Source: Caballeronia cordobensis (GTDB lineage Bacteria; Pseudomonadota; Gammaproteobacteria; Burkholderiales; Burkholderiaceae). Taken from it: 52,539 nt of DNA. The notes beneath the pieces were generated by a model that made no database searches, had not been told where the DNA came from, and saw nothing but the letters and a program-made list of their open reading frames with translations. Below are positions 1-8,666 of this stretch, piece by piece (the stretch's first letter is position 1; every line of letters begins with the position of its first letter). The translations under genes and the position numbers were made by a program. The stretch covers positions 1 to 52,539 of the forward strand of contig NZ_FCNY02000035.1 in assembly GCF_001544575.2 (NCBI RefSeq), read 5' to 3'.

Positions 1-63
1 TGAAACGACTCCACGCCGATGATAGTGCGGATCACCCGTGTGAAAGTAGGTAATCGTCAGGCT
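1..63 (+). rRNA. rrf: 5S ribosomal RNA, 3' end (partial)
   Basis: The first bases match the 3' half of a betaproteobacterial 5S rRNA, including the CCGATGATAGTGCGG block and the terminal GTAGGTAATCGTCAGGCT. The 5' part lies outside the window. A strong terminator follows directly, so this is the distal end of an rrn operon. The exact 3' end may be off by one or two bases. Confidence 0.9.
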
Positions 64-78
64 CCTCATGCCGCAAAC

Positions 79-109
79 AAAAACCCCACCCCAAAAAGGT
101 GGGGTTTTT
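79..109 (+). terminator. Rho-independent terminator of the rrn operon
   Basis: A perfect 12-bp stem (AAAAACCCCACC paired with GGTGGGGTTTTT) encloses a 7-base loop and ends in a T run. It starts 16 bases after the 5S rRNA. Confidence 0.9.
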
Positions 110-236
110 GCGTTGGGCGCGCCGTTTGCATCACGAGAGTTCGTTCCATCACGATGCCTTCTTCGAACACCCGACTTCTGTCGGTAGAATGGCATCGAAA
201 GGTTGTACCCATCATGCCGACCTTCCCGGAGCGCAT

Positions 237-881
237 ATGAGAACGAGCCTGTTGATTGCTGCCGTGAGCGCCGCGTTGCTTGTCGTGGCTTGCGGCAAAA
301 AGAACGACGCGAGCGAGTCCAGCCTGGGCGACGCCATTTCCGCCGACATGAAAACCAACCGCGGCTTGCTATGCCTGAATCGGAGCGGCCGCGGCCCGTA
401 CGCATTCCCATCGGTGTACGGGAACCGGGATCTCAACGAGTACTCGGCCGCAGCGCTGCGCGAACAACTCGCAGCGCTCGAAAAAAGCGGTCTGATCGCG
501 CGTGCGGCCGCGGCTCCGGCAACCACCAACACCAAACAGAATGGCATCGCGTACAGTTTGACCGGCGAAGGGCAGAAGTACGCGGTGGAAACGACACGGC
601 CCGCAGGCGACCCCAACGCAACGAGCGATCCACGCGCGTGGATGCTTTGCTACGCGCACGTCAAACTCGGCAAGGTTGTCGCCTGGACCGAGCCTGATCC
701 GACTGCGCATCGCTCGGACGTCACCTACACTTACAAGCTCGAAAACGTCGCCCCGTGGGCCGATGATCGCGACATCAAGCGCGCCTTCCCCGAAGTGACT
801 GCCGCCGACCGCGAAGCCGGCGAAACGAAACTCCACCTCATCCTCGAACAGCGGGAAGACGGCTGGGTGCGAGTGGACTGA
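237..881 (+). CDS. Small lipoprotein of unknown function
   Basis: The protein has 214 residues. It starts with a short hydrophobic signal peptide ending in a lipobox-like VVAC, with the lipidated Cys at about residue 19, followed by a charged, soluble region. It is therefore probably an envelope lipoprotein. Start 237 was chosen because it places the signal peptide at the N-terminus; upstream in-frame ATGs would bury it. No enzymatic motif is recognised in the remaining 195 residues. It lies between the rrn terminator and the LacI regulator, with no clear functional link to either. The reading frame shows the strong third-position GC bias of the neighbouring real genes. Confidence 0.75.
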   Translation: MRTSLLIAAVSAALLVVACGKKNDASESSLGDAISADMKTNRGLLCLNRSGRGPYAFPSVYGNRDLNEYSAAALREQLAALEKSGLIARAAAAPATTNTKQNGIAYSLTGEGQKYAVETTRPAGDPNATSDPRAWMLCYAHVKLGKVVAWTEPDPTAHRSDVTYTYKLENVAPWADDRDIKRAFPEVTAADREAGETKLHLILEQREDGWVRVD

Positions 882-891
882 ACGCCGACGC

Positions 892-1932
892 ATGCCGATC
901 TCCCCCTTTGATCCCTCCGCCGGCCCGCCGCGCATGTCCGACGTCGCGCGTCTCGCCGGCGTCTCGAAGATGACCGTATCGCGAGTGCTCGCCGGTCACA
1001 GCGTCGCGCTGGCGACGCGCGAGCGCGTGCAGAAGGCGATCGACGATCTCGGCTATGTCGCCGATGCCGCCGCGGGCGCGCTATCGTCCGGGCGCTCGGA
1101 ATTCGTCGCCGTGCTGGTGCCGTCGCTCGCCAGTTCCAACTTCTCCGACACCGTGCGCGGCCTTTCCGCGTCGCTCGAACCGCACGGCCTGCAATTGCTG
1201 ATCGGCGACACGGACTACCATCTGGATCGCGAGGAGCGGCTCGTGCGCTCGATGCTGCGTCATCAGCCGCGCTGCATCGCGCTGACCGGCTCACGTCATA
1301 CGGAAGCGACGCGCACGTTGCTGCGCCGCTCGGGCGTGCCCGTCGTGGAGATGTGGGATGCGCCCGCCGATCCGATCGATGCTGCCGTCGGCTTCTCGAA
1401 CGTCAGCGCCGCGCGCGAGATGGTGCGCTATCTTGCCGATCGCGGCTATGAGCGGATCGGCTTTATCGGCGGGGCGAGCGAACTGGATCGACGCGGACTG
1501 GATCGCCTGAAGGGTTTCCGCGCACAGATGAAGGCGCTCGGCCTGGATCACGAACGCATCGTGCGTCTCGGCGATTCGCCCATCACGATGAGCCACGGCG
1601 GCCCGGCGATCACCGCGCTCCTGGACACCTGGCCCGACACGCAAGCGGTGATGTGCGTGAGCGACATGTCCGCGTTCGGCGCGATAATGGAATGCCACCG
1701 GCGCGGCCTCGCGGTGCCTGACGATATCGCCGTGGCGGGCTTCGGCAATTTCGAAGTCGCCGCGTGCTGCACGCCGTCGATCACGACAGTCTCCGTCGAC
1801 GCCTACGGCATCGGTTTGCGCACCGGCGAAACCCTGCTTGCGGCGCTCGAAGCGCGCGACCAGGGCATCACCGGGCCGTCCGGCAAGCGCCTGCGCGTAA
1901 CCTATTCGGTCATACCGCGCGAAAGCGCCTGA
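892..1932 (+). CDS. LacI-family transcriptional regulator (GntR/XylR-like)
   Basis: This 346-residue protein has the LacI layout. A helix-turn-helix near residues 15-40 (DVARLAGVSKMTVSRVL) is followed by the hinge helix and a periplasmic-binding-protein-like effector domain. The C-terminal core includes the DDIAVAGFGN segment typical of the family. A start at the internal Met15 (934) is also possible, since neither ATG has a strong ribosome-binding site. It lies immediately upstream of the dehydratase and dehydrogenase genes in the same direction. A perfect LacI-type palindrome lies in the gap between them, so it probably represses the sugar genes and is released by the sugar or its acid. The ligand is inferred from the neighbours only. 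Confidence 0.93.
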   Translation: MPISPFDPSAGPPRMSDVARLAGVSKMTVSRVLAGHSVALATRERVQKAIDDLGYVADAAAGALSSGRSEFVAVLVPSLASSNFSDTVRGLSASLEPHGLQLLIGDTDYHLDREERLVRSMLRHQPRCIALTGSRHTEATRTLLRRSGVPVVEMWDAPADPIDAAVGFSNVSAAREMVRYLADRGYERIGFIGGASELDRRGLDRLKGFRAQMKALGLDHERIVRLGDSPITMSHGGPAITALLDTWPDTQAVMCVSDMSAFGAIMECHRRGLAVPDDIAVAGFGNFEVAACCTPSITTVSVDAYGIGLRTGETLLAALEARDQGITGPSGKRLRVTYSVIPRESA

Positions 1933-1974
1933 GCCCAAGCAACATGGCGATTGCGTGCTAACATTGATTTCGAT

Positions 1975-1986
1975 GTTACCGGTAAC
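1975..1986. promoter_or_regulatory. LacI-family operator upstream of the dehydratase gene
   Basis: GTTACCGGTAAC is a perfect 12-bp palindrome with the central CG typical of LacI-family sites. It closely resembles the gluconate GntR operator type ATGTTACCGGTAACAT. A TATAAA hexamer at 1992-1997 could be the -10 of the downstream promoter, so a bound repressor would sit between the -35 and -10 elements. Confidence 0.75.
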
Positions 1987-2044
1987 GAATCTATAAACGC
2001 AGCGTCGAATGTCGAACGACTGCGAGAAATCGGAGAGACACCCC

Positions 2045-3829
2045 ATGCCCCAATCGAATCCGAAGCGTCTGCGCAGCCAGGAATGGTTCGACGATCCATC
2101 CCACGCCGACATGACCGCGCTCTATGTCGAGCGCTTCATGAACTACGGCCTCACGCGCGAAGAGCTGCAATCGGGCCGTCCGATCATCGGCATTGCGCAG
2201 ACGGGCAGCGATCTCGCGCCGTGCAATCGCCATCACATCGAACTCGCCGCCCGCACGAAAGCCGGCATCCGCGATGCAGGCGGCATCCCGATGGAGTTCC
2301 CGGTCCACCCGCTCGCGGAGCAGAGCCGCCGTCCGACCGCCGCGCTCGATCGCAATCTCGCGTATCTGGGGCTCGTCGAAATCCTGCATGGCTTTCCGCT
2401 CGACGGCGTCGTGCTCACGACCGGTTGCGACAAGACCACGCCAGCATGTCTGATGGCGGCAGCCACCGTGGATATGCCCGCGATCGTGCTCTCCGGCGGC
2501 CCGATGCTCGACGGCTGGTACGAAGGCAAGCGCGTCGGCTCGGGCACGGTCATCTGGCATGCGCGCAATCTGCTCGCGGCGGGCGAGATCGATTACGAAG
2601 GCTTCATGCGGCTGACGACCGCTTCGTCGCCCTCGATCGGTCATTGCAACACGATGGGCACCGCGCTCTCGATGAACAGTCTCGCCGAAGCGCTCGGCAT
2701 GTCGCTGCCGACCTGCGCAAGCATTCCGGCCGCGTATCGCGAGCGCGGGCAGATGGCGTATGTGACGGGCAAGCGCATCGTCGACATGGTGCGCGAAGAC
2801 TTGAAGCCGTCGAAGATCATGACGCGCGAAGCGTTCATCAACGCAATCGTCGTGGCGTCCGCGCTCGGCGCATCGACGAATTGCCCGCCGCATTTGATCG
2901 CCATTGCGCGGCATATGGGCATCGAGCTGAGTCTCGAAGACTGGCAGCGTCATGGCGAACAAGTGCCGCTCATCGTGAACTGCATGCCCGCGGGCGAATA
3001 TCTCGGCGAGAGCTTCCATCGCGCGGGCGGGGTGCCGGCGGTCATCAGGCAACTCGATGCAGCAGGACTCATCGAACGCGATTGCCTGACCGTATCGGGC
3101 CGCACGATCGGCGCGATCGCGAGCGATGCGCCCGCCGCCGACAACGACGTCATCCGCACCGCGGACGATCCCTTGAAACACGGCGCGGGCTTCATGGTGC
3201 TGTCGGGCAATTTCTTCGATAGCGCGATCATGAAGATGTCGGTCGTCGGCGAGGCGTTCACGAAGACCTATCTGAGCGAGCCGGGCGCCGAAAACACGTT
3301 CGAAGCGCGCGCGATCGTATTCGACGGCCCCGAGGACTATCACGCGCGCATCAACGATCCCGCGCTCGCCATCGACGAGCATTGCATTCTCGTGATTCGC
3401 GGCTGCGGCACCGTCGGTTATCCGGGCAGCGCCGAAGTCGTGAACATGGCGCCGCCCGCCGAGCTGATCAAGCGCGGCATCGATTCGCTGCCCTGCATGG
3501 GCGACGGAAGGCAGAGCGGCACGTCCGCGAGCCCGTCGATTCTGAATATGTCGCCGGAAGCGGCAGTCGGCGGCGGCCTCGCGCTCCTGCGCACGAACGA
3601 CAAAATTCGCGTCGACCTGAACGCGCGCAGCGTGAACGTGCTGCTCGATGAGGCCGAACTCGAAAGCCGTCGCGCGCAGTCCGCATTCGCCGTGCCCGTG
3701 GCGCAGACGCCGTGGCAGGAGTTGTATCGGCAAACCGTGGGGCAACTGTCCACCGGCGGATGCCTCGAACCCGCGACGCTGTATCTGAAGGTGATCGAAG
3801 AGCGCGGCAATCCGCGCCATTCACATTGA
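2045..3829 (+). CDS. xylD: IlvD/Edd-family dehydratase, probable D-xylonate dehydratase
   Basis: The protein has 594 residues, close to the 591 of Caulobacter XylD. It resembles XylD closely throughout (for example MNYGxTxEEL near the N-terminus, GIAQTGSD, AALDRNL and LTTGCDKTTPA). It should remove water from D-xylonate, or a related aldonate, to give the 2-keto-3-deoxy acid. Likely iron-sulfur ligands are the cysteines in APCNRHH, TGCDKT and GHCNTMGT. The start at 2045 has a GGAGAG ribosome-binding site at 2031-2036. It is followed after 10 bases by the dehydrogenase gene, and together they cover oxidation and dehydration of the non-phosphorylating pentose route. L-arabonate or another aldonate cannot be excluded as substrate. 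Confidence 0.88.
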   Translation: MPQSNPKRLRSQEWFDDPSHADMTALYVERFMNYGLTREELQSGRPIIGIAQTGSDLAPCNRHHIELAARTKAGIRDAGGIPMEFPVHPLAEQSRRPTAALDRNLAYLGLVEILHGFPLDGVVLTTGCDKTTPACLMAAATVDMPAIVLSGGPMLDGWYEGKRVGSGTVIWHARNLLAAGEIDYEGFMRLTTASSPSIGHCNTMGTALSMNSLAEALGMSLPTCASIPAAYRERGQMAYVTGKRIVDMVREDLKPSKIMTREAFINAIVVASALGASTNCPPHLIAIARHMGIELSLEDWQRHGEQVPLIVNCMPAGEYLGESFHRAGGVPAVIRQLDAAGLIERDCLTVSGRTIGAIASDAPAADNDVIRTADDPLKHGAGFMVLSGNFFDSAIMKMSVVGEAFTKTYLSEPGAENTFEARAIVFDGPEDYHARINDPALAIDEHCILVIRGCGTVGYPGSAEVVNMAPPAELIKRGIDSLPCMGDGRQSGTSASPSILNMSPEAAVGGGLALLRTNDKIRVDLNARSVNVLLDEAELESRRAQSAFAVPVAQTPWQELYRQTVGQLSTGGCLEPATLYLKVIEERGNPRHSH

Positions 3830-3839
3830 GCGAGCCGCC

Positions 3840-4607
3840 ATGTCCTACGCCATCTATCCGAGTCTCGTGGACAAGCGTGTCGTCGTGACGGGCGGCGGCA
3901 GCGGCATTGGCGCGGCGATCGTCGAGGCATTCGCGAAGCAGGGCGCGCGCGTGTTTTTCATCGATGTCGCCGAGGCCGATTCGCGCCGGCTCGAACAGAC
4001 GCTCGCGGGCGAGCCGCATGCGCCGACGTTCCTGCATTGCGATCTGCGCGATGCCGCCGCCATCGAACGCGCGTTCGACGATATCGCCAACATGGCCGGT
4101 TCCATCGACGTGCTCGTCAACAATGCCGCGAACGACGATCGTCATCACTGGGACAACGTGAGCGCCGCGTACTGGGACGAGCGCATGGCCGTGAACCTGC
4201 GGCATCAGTTCTTCTGCGCGCAGGCCGCGGCGAAGCGCATGCGCGTGGCGAAGCATGGCGCGATCGTCAACATGGGCTCGATTTCATGGCATCTCGCGCT
4301 GCCCGAGCTCACGCTCTACATGACCGCGAAGGCCGCGATCGAAGGTCTCACGCGCGGGCTCGCGCGCGAACTCGGCGAACATGGCATCCGCGTGAACACG
4401 GTGATTCCCGGCGCCGTGCGCACGCCGCGTCAGATGAAGCTGTGGCAGTCGCCGGACAGCGAGGCGAAGCTCATCGCGCAGCAATGCCTGCACGAACGCA
4501 TCGACCCCGAGCATGTCGCGCGCATGGTGCTGTTCCTCGCTTCCGACGACGCAGCGCGCTGCACCGCGCGCGACTATTACGTCGACGCGGGGTGGTTCGG
4601 CGCGTAA
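3840..4607 (+). CDS. xylB: SDR-family sugar dehydrogenase, probable D-xylose 1-dehydrogenase
   Basis: This 255-residue short-chain dehydrogenase has the TGGGSGIG nucleotide-binding motif, the VNNAANDDRHH segment, a catalytic Ser in MGSISWH and the YMTAK active site. The N-terminal SYAIYPSL, NDDRH and the ending YVDAGW recall Caulobacter XylB, the NAD-dependent xylose dehydrogenase that makes xylonolactone. It is the second gene of the dehydratase operon, separated by 10 bases. No lactonase (XylC) or later Weimberg/Dahms enzyme is present in the window, so these must be elsewhere or the true substrate differs. Confidence 0.85.
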   Translation: MSYAIYPSLVDKRVVVTGGGSGIGAAIVEAFAKQGARVFFIDVAEADSRRLEQTLAGEPHAPTFLHCDLRDAAAIERAFDDIANMAGSIDVLVNNAANDDRHHWDNVSAAYWDERMAVNLRHQFFCAQAAAKRMRVAKHGAIVNMGSISWHLALPELTLYMTAKAAIEGLTRGLARELGEHGIRVNTVIPGAVRTPRQMKLWQSPDSEAKLIAQQCLHERIDPEHVARMVLFLASDDAARCTARDYYVDAGWFGA

Positions 4608-4636
4608 CGCTACGGCTTCACGCGTGACTGCATGCG

Positions 4637-4972
4637 TTACGTTACGCGCGCATCGCGCCGGCGCGCCATCTTGAGCGTGGGCGCAAGCGTCGGCATCGTG
4701 CCGCTTTCGATGTGATGTTGCACGCCATCCGCGGCTTCGTGATAGTCGCGTTCGTCGAGCCAGTGCCAGACCGCCGCGAGAAAAAGGCCTAGCCCTGCAT
4801 GCCCGCAGTGCGCGATGACATCGGCGATGCCTTCCGCGAGCGCGTCGTCGCGGCCCTCCGGCCGCATCGCGCTCGCCACGTGTGATGCGGAACGCGACAC
4901 CAGCATCGCGTGCATCGTATGCAGTTGCGGGTTGAATGTGTTGATCGCGTTTCTTCTTTGACTGCCGCTCAT
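4637..4972 (-). CDS. Hypothetical protein
   Basis: A 111-residue protein on the minus strand, convergent with the sugar dehydrogenase. It is rich in Ala and His, with no signal peptide or clear membrane segment. I recognise no family. The middle part (DALAEGIADVIAHCGHAGLG, then a Trp-rich stretch) looks like a small helical domain. Codon use resembles that of the neighbouring genes, which supports real coding. A promoter could lie in the 273-base gap that follows. Confidence 0.6.
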   Translation of the reverse strand: MSGSQRRNAINTFNPQLHTMHAMLVSRSASHVASAMRPEGRDDALAEGIADVIAHCGHAGLGLFLAAVWHWLDERDYHEAADGVQHHIESGTMPTLAPTLKMARRRDARVT

Positions 4973-5058
4973 GACGCCCCCGTGTCCGACGCTGCCGTGC
5001 TACGCGCTGGATGCAATGATCGCATCAATAAGAGCGCGCGCCGCAATTGATTTTCGAA

Positions 5059-5076
5059 GCACTGATTTTTCAGTGC
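5059..5076. other. Hairpin in the 4973-5245 intergenic gap
   Basis: GCACTGA and TCAGTGC form a perfect 7-bp stem around a TTTT loop, between two divergently transcribed genes. There is no T run after it, so it is not a standard terminator. I see nothing else in this gap. Confidence 0.35.
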
Positions 5077-5245
5077 CGGGGCGAGATAACGCAAGAAGCG
5101 GGCCGGTTTGCCATGCAGCGCGCGCTTAACCTTATGCGGCGCGGTCGAGCCGCTTTCGGACGATCGGCGGAAAAATCGCGTAAAGACGTCTTCGCGTGCA
5201 TTTCGTACAATCGAATGCCCGCTTCGGCATGCCTTCGCTCAAAAC

Positions 5246-6418
5246 ATGCATGTTTTGTCATCTTTTTCGGCCAGCGTGATCCTGCGACGTTCCCGCGCCG
5301 CGTTATGCGCGCTTGCGCTGCTGGCGGGCTGCTCGTCGGGCACGCCCGCGCGAAGCGAAGAGGCCATTCCCGCGGCGCAAGCGCAACAACCGCAGCCTGA
5401 GCCGTTGCATCACGCGAAGCACACCGCGGCGGGCTTCGAAAACAACTACGGCCACTTGCCACGCGAATCGTTTCTGAAGTGGCGCTGGGAGCGCTTCACG
5501 CAGGGCTTGCCGAAGCCGCCCGCGAACGGCTATCACTTTCCGATGGCGCATCCCGATGTCGCGTGGCTCAAGGCGAACCGCTCCGTCGATACGCTCACGT
5601 GGATCGGTCACGCGAGCGCGCTCGTGCAGCTCGACGGCGTGAACATCCTTACGGACCCGGTGTTCTCCGAGCGCGCCTCGCCGCTTTCATTCGCGGGCCC
5701 GAAGCGCAAGACACCGCCCGGCCTCACGATCGATGAACTGCCGCACATCGATATCGTGTTGATCTCGCACAATCACTACGATCATCTCGACAAGCCGAGC
5801 ATCGAGGCGCTCAACCGGCAGGCAGGCGGCCCGCCGCGCTTTCTGGTGCCGCTCGGCATCAAGCGATGGATGAACGACATCGGCGTGACCAACGTGCAGG
5901 AACTCGACTGGAGCGACGAAACGCACGCTTCGGGACTCGACATCTGGTTCGTGCCGGCTCAGCACTGGTCCGCGCGCACGCTCTTCGACCGCGCGGAAAC
6001 GCTGTGGGGCAGCTGGGTCGTGAAGACGCCGGCGGGCGCGGCGCGTCCGTACTCGTTCTGGTTCGCGGGCGACACCGGTTATTCGCCGGATTTCCGCGAT
6101 ATCGGCGCGCGTTTCGGCGGCTTCGATCTCGCGCTGATTCCGATCGGCGCTTACGATCCGCGCTGGTTCATGCATGCGCAGCACGTCGATCCGGAAGAAG
6201 CCGTGCGCATCTTCGAGGATGTGCATGCGAAAAAGGCAGTCGGCATTCACTGGGGTTCGTTCGAACTCACCGACGAGCCGCTCGACGAGCCGCCGCGCCG
6301 TCTCGCCGAGGCCGCGCGCCACGCCGGCCTGCCCGCCGACGCGTTCACCGTGCTGAAACACGGTGAAATGATTCGTCTCCACACGGCGGATTCAAGCACG
6401 GCCACAATCGGCCGTTAA
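5246..6418 (+). CDS. MBL-fold metallo-hydrolase lipoprotein (NAPE-PLD/UlaG-like)
   Basis: The protein has 390 residues from the ATG at 5246, chosen because it puts a lipoprotein signal (ALLAGC) at the N-terminus. The body has the metallo-beta-lactamase motifs: SHNHYDHLD (HxHxDH), an Asp in FAGDTGYS and a distal His in GIHWGS. The spacing and the TWIGHAS motif match the NAPE-phospholipase D/RomA-like branch, which hydrolyses phospholipid-type or lactone substrates. The lipid anchor implies an envelope location. The gene stands alone, between a hypothetical gene and the Wsp operon. The substrate is not predictable from sequence. Confidence 0.85.
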   Translation: MHVLSSFSASVILRRSRAALCALALLAGCSSGTPARSEEAIPAAQAQQPQPEPLHHAKHTAAGFENNYGHLPRESFLKWRWERFTQGLPKPPANGYHFPMAHPDVAWLKANRSVDTLTWIGHASALVQLDGVNILTDPVFSERASPLSFAGPKRKTPPGLTIDELPHIDIVLISHNHYDHLDKPSIEALNRQAGGPPRFLVPLGIKRWMNDIGVTNVQELDWSDETHASGLDIWFVPAQHWSARTLFDRAETLWGSWVVKTPAGAARPYSFWFAGDTGYSPDFRDIGARFGGFDLALIPIGAYDPRWFMHAQHVDPEEAVRIFEDVHAKKAVGIHWGSFELTDEPLDEPPRRLAEAARHAGLPADAFTVLKHGEMIRLHTADSSTATIGR

Positions 6419-6553
6419 CACGTCAGACACACGCTCTGACCGCGCGGCTTCGATGCGCCGGAATTCATCCTACAATTGAAAAGCCTCGTTGCCGGGGCGT
6501 GTTCGCGCTTGCGCGTTGCGCCAGCGACTTCATCCACTGCCAGGGCTCATCGC

Positions 6554-8179
6554 GTGAAGCAACTGTCTATTCGCCACCGCATTCTGGCCAGCTTCGGCAT
6601 CGTTCTTTCGCTGATGCTCGTCATGGCCGCACTGTCGTACACGCTGCTCGGCGGCATCGACCGGGAAGCCAAAAGCCTCGAAGACGATTCGATGGTCGGC
6701 GTTACGCTATCCAACGATCTGCGCGCCGCGTGGTTCGAGACTTACACGATCACGCAACGGCTCGTCTTCATCGACAAGGACGCGGAGCAGACGCGCCGCG
6801 ACACGCAGCGCCTCGCCGAAACGCGCGCGACGCTCGACAAGCTGATGGACACCTACGTGCCCACCATCTTCGAAGAAGACGATCGGCGCCTCTTCAACGC
6901 TTTCAAGCGCCAGCGCGAGCTTTACGCCCCGATTCAGGACGAGACGCTGCGCGCGCTCGCGAGCTCGAAAGAAGCGGCTGTCGAGACGTTCAACACGCGC
7001 CTCACGCCGGCATGGGAAGCGGGACAGAGCGCAACGCGCGCGCTCGTCGATCACAACGAGACGTTCAATGCGAAGTCGATCGAGAGTATTCGCGCCTCCG
7101 TGCAGAAGTCGGAGGTCACGCTCATCGTCATCATGCTGATTGCGATTGCCGCGGCAGCCGTGCTCGGCCTGATGCTGATGAAAGCGCTGACCGTGCCGAT
7201 GCTGCGCATGGTCGATGTCGTCGACAAGATGCGCACGGGCGACTTCACGCAGCGGCTCGCGCTCGCGCGCCGCGACGAATTCGGCACGCTCGAAGCGGGC
7301 TTCAACCGCATGACGGACGAGCTCACGGGCCTCGTCAGCCAGGCGCAGAAATCGGCCGTGCAGGTGACGACTTCCGTGTCGGAGATCGCCGCGACCGCGC
7401 GCGAGCAGCAGGCCACCGCGAGCGAAACGGCCGCGACCACGACGGAAATCGGCGCGACGTCGCGTGAAATCTTCGCGACCGCGCGCGATCTGGTGCGCAC
7501 GATGAACGAAGTGTCGGGCGTCGCGGAACAGTCGGCGGCGCTCGCGGGCACCGGTCAGGCGGGACTCACGCGCATGGAAGAAACCATGCGCCTCGTGATG
7601 GAAGCGGCGGGTTCGGTGAACGGCAAGCTCGCGATCCTGAACGAGAAGGCGGGCAATATCAATCAGGTCGTCGCGACCATCACGAAAGTCGCGGATCAAA
7701 CGAATCTGCTTTCGCTGAACGCGGCGATCGAAGCGGAAAAGGCCGGCGAATACGGGCGCGGCTTCGCGGTCGTCGCCACGGAGATTCGCCGTCTCGCGGA
7801 TCAAACGGCCGTCGCCACGTTCGATATCGAGCAGATGGTGAAGGAGATCCAGTCGGCCGTCGCGGCGGGCGTGATGGGCATGGACAAGTTCTCCGAGGAA
7901 GTGCGCCGCGGCATGCTCGACGTGCAGCAAGTGGGCGGACAGCTTTCGCAGATCATCCATCAGGTGCAGACGCTCGCGCCGCGCGTCTCGATGATCAACG
8001 AAGGCATGCAGACGCAGGCCACCGGTGCGGATCAGATTTCGCAGGCGCTGTCGCAATTGTCGGAGGCGGCGCAGCAGACGGCCGAATCGTTGCGTCAATC
8101 CACGCAGGCGATCGACGACCTCACGCACGTCGCCAACGGCTTGCGCACGGGCGTATCGCGTTTCAAGGTGGCTGCTTAA
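6554..8179 (+). CDS. wspA: WspA methyl-accepting chemotaxis protein
   Basis: The GTG at 6554 gives a 541-residue receptor starting with the usual KQLSIRHRILASFG. An upstream TTG at 6476 is unlikely because it precedes the normal N-terminus. Order of domains: TM1 (about residues 9-30), a periplasmic four-helix sensor, TM2 (about 188-212), HAMP, and a long cytoplasmic coiled coil with the conserved hairpin tip (EKAGEYGRGFAVVATEIRRLADQT). In the Wsp system WspA clusters in the membrane and senses surface contact, then drives WspE. It is the first of seven tightly packed genes. Confidence 0.93.
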   Translation: MKQLSIRHRILASFGIVLSLMLVMAALSYTLLGGIDREAKSLEDDSMVGVTLSNDLRAAWFETYTITQRLVFIDKDAEQTRRDTQRLAETRATLDKLMDTYVPTIFEEDDRRLFNAFKRQRELYAPIQDETLRALASSKEAAVETFNTRLTPAWEAGQSATRALVDHNETFNAKSIESIRASVQKSEVTLIVIMLIAIAAAAVLGLMLMKALTVPMLRMVDVVDKMRTGDFTQRLALARRDEFGTLEAGFNRMTDELTGLVSQAQKSAVQVTTSVSEIAATAREQQATASETAATTTEIGATSREIFATARDLVRTMNEVSGVAEQSAALAGTGQAGLTRMEETMRLVMEAAGSVNGKLAILNEKAGNINQVVATITKVADQTNLLSLNAAIEAEKAGEYGRGFAVVATEIRRLADQTAVATFDIEQMVKEIQSAVAAGVMGMDKFSEEVRRGMLDVQQVGGQLSQIIHQVQTLAPRVSMINEGMQTQATGADQISQALSQLSEAAQQTAESLRQSTQAIDDLTHVANGLRTGVSRFKVAA

Positions 8180-8195
8180 AGCAGGGCGCGCCGCG

Positions 8196-8666
8196 ATGCT
8201 CTTCGTCCAGTTCACGCTCGGCTCCGACCGCTATCTGCTCGACAGCGCGCAGATCGAGCGCATGTTGCCGCTCGCGCCGCTCAAGACGCTGCCGGGCGCG
8301 CCCGCATGGGTGGCCGGCGTGCTCGATTACGAAGGCGCGAGCGTGCCCGTGATCGACCTCGCGGCACTCGCGCTTGCGCGTGCATCGCACGAAAGACTGT
8401 CGACGCGGCTCGCGCTCGTCACGTATCCGCGCCGCGATGAACATGGCGTGACGACGCCTCACCGGCTCGGCCTGCTGCTCGAACAGGCGACGCGCACGGT
8501 GACGTTCGACGCCGCTTCGTTCATCGATGCGGGCATCGACACGCCGCACGCGCGCTATCTCGGCCCGCTCACGCGCGACGAGGCGGGGCTGCTCCAGTGG
8601 GTGCGCATCGAGCATCTGCTGCCCGACGACGTGCAGGCGCTGCTCTTCGCCGGGAGCGCGGCATGA
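8196..8666 (+). CDS. wspB: WspB, CheW-type coupling protein
   Basis: A 156-residue single CheW domain beginning with LFVQFTLGSDRYLLD and carrying the GVLDYEGASVPVIDL core. CheW proteins link receptors to the CheA-type kinase, here WspA to WspE. The ATG at 8196 follows wspA by 16 bases. The stop overlaps the wspC start (ATGA at 8663-8666), which indicates translational coupling. Confidence 0.9.
   Translation: MLFVQFTLGSDRYLLDSAQIERMLPLAPLKTLPGAPAWVAGVLDYEGASVPVIDLAALALARASHERLSTRLALVTYPRRDEHGVTTPHRLGLLLEQATRTVTFDAASFIDAGIDTPHARYLGPLTRDEAGLLQWVRIEHLLPDDVQALLFAGSAA

Noticed and set aside
6476..6553. Longer wspA start at TTG 6476
   Set aside because: The extra residues are not receptor-like and the GTG at 6554 gives the normal N-terminus KQLSIRHRI.
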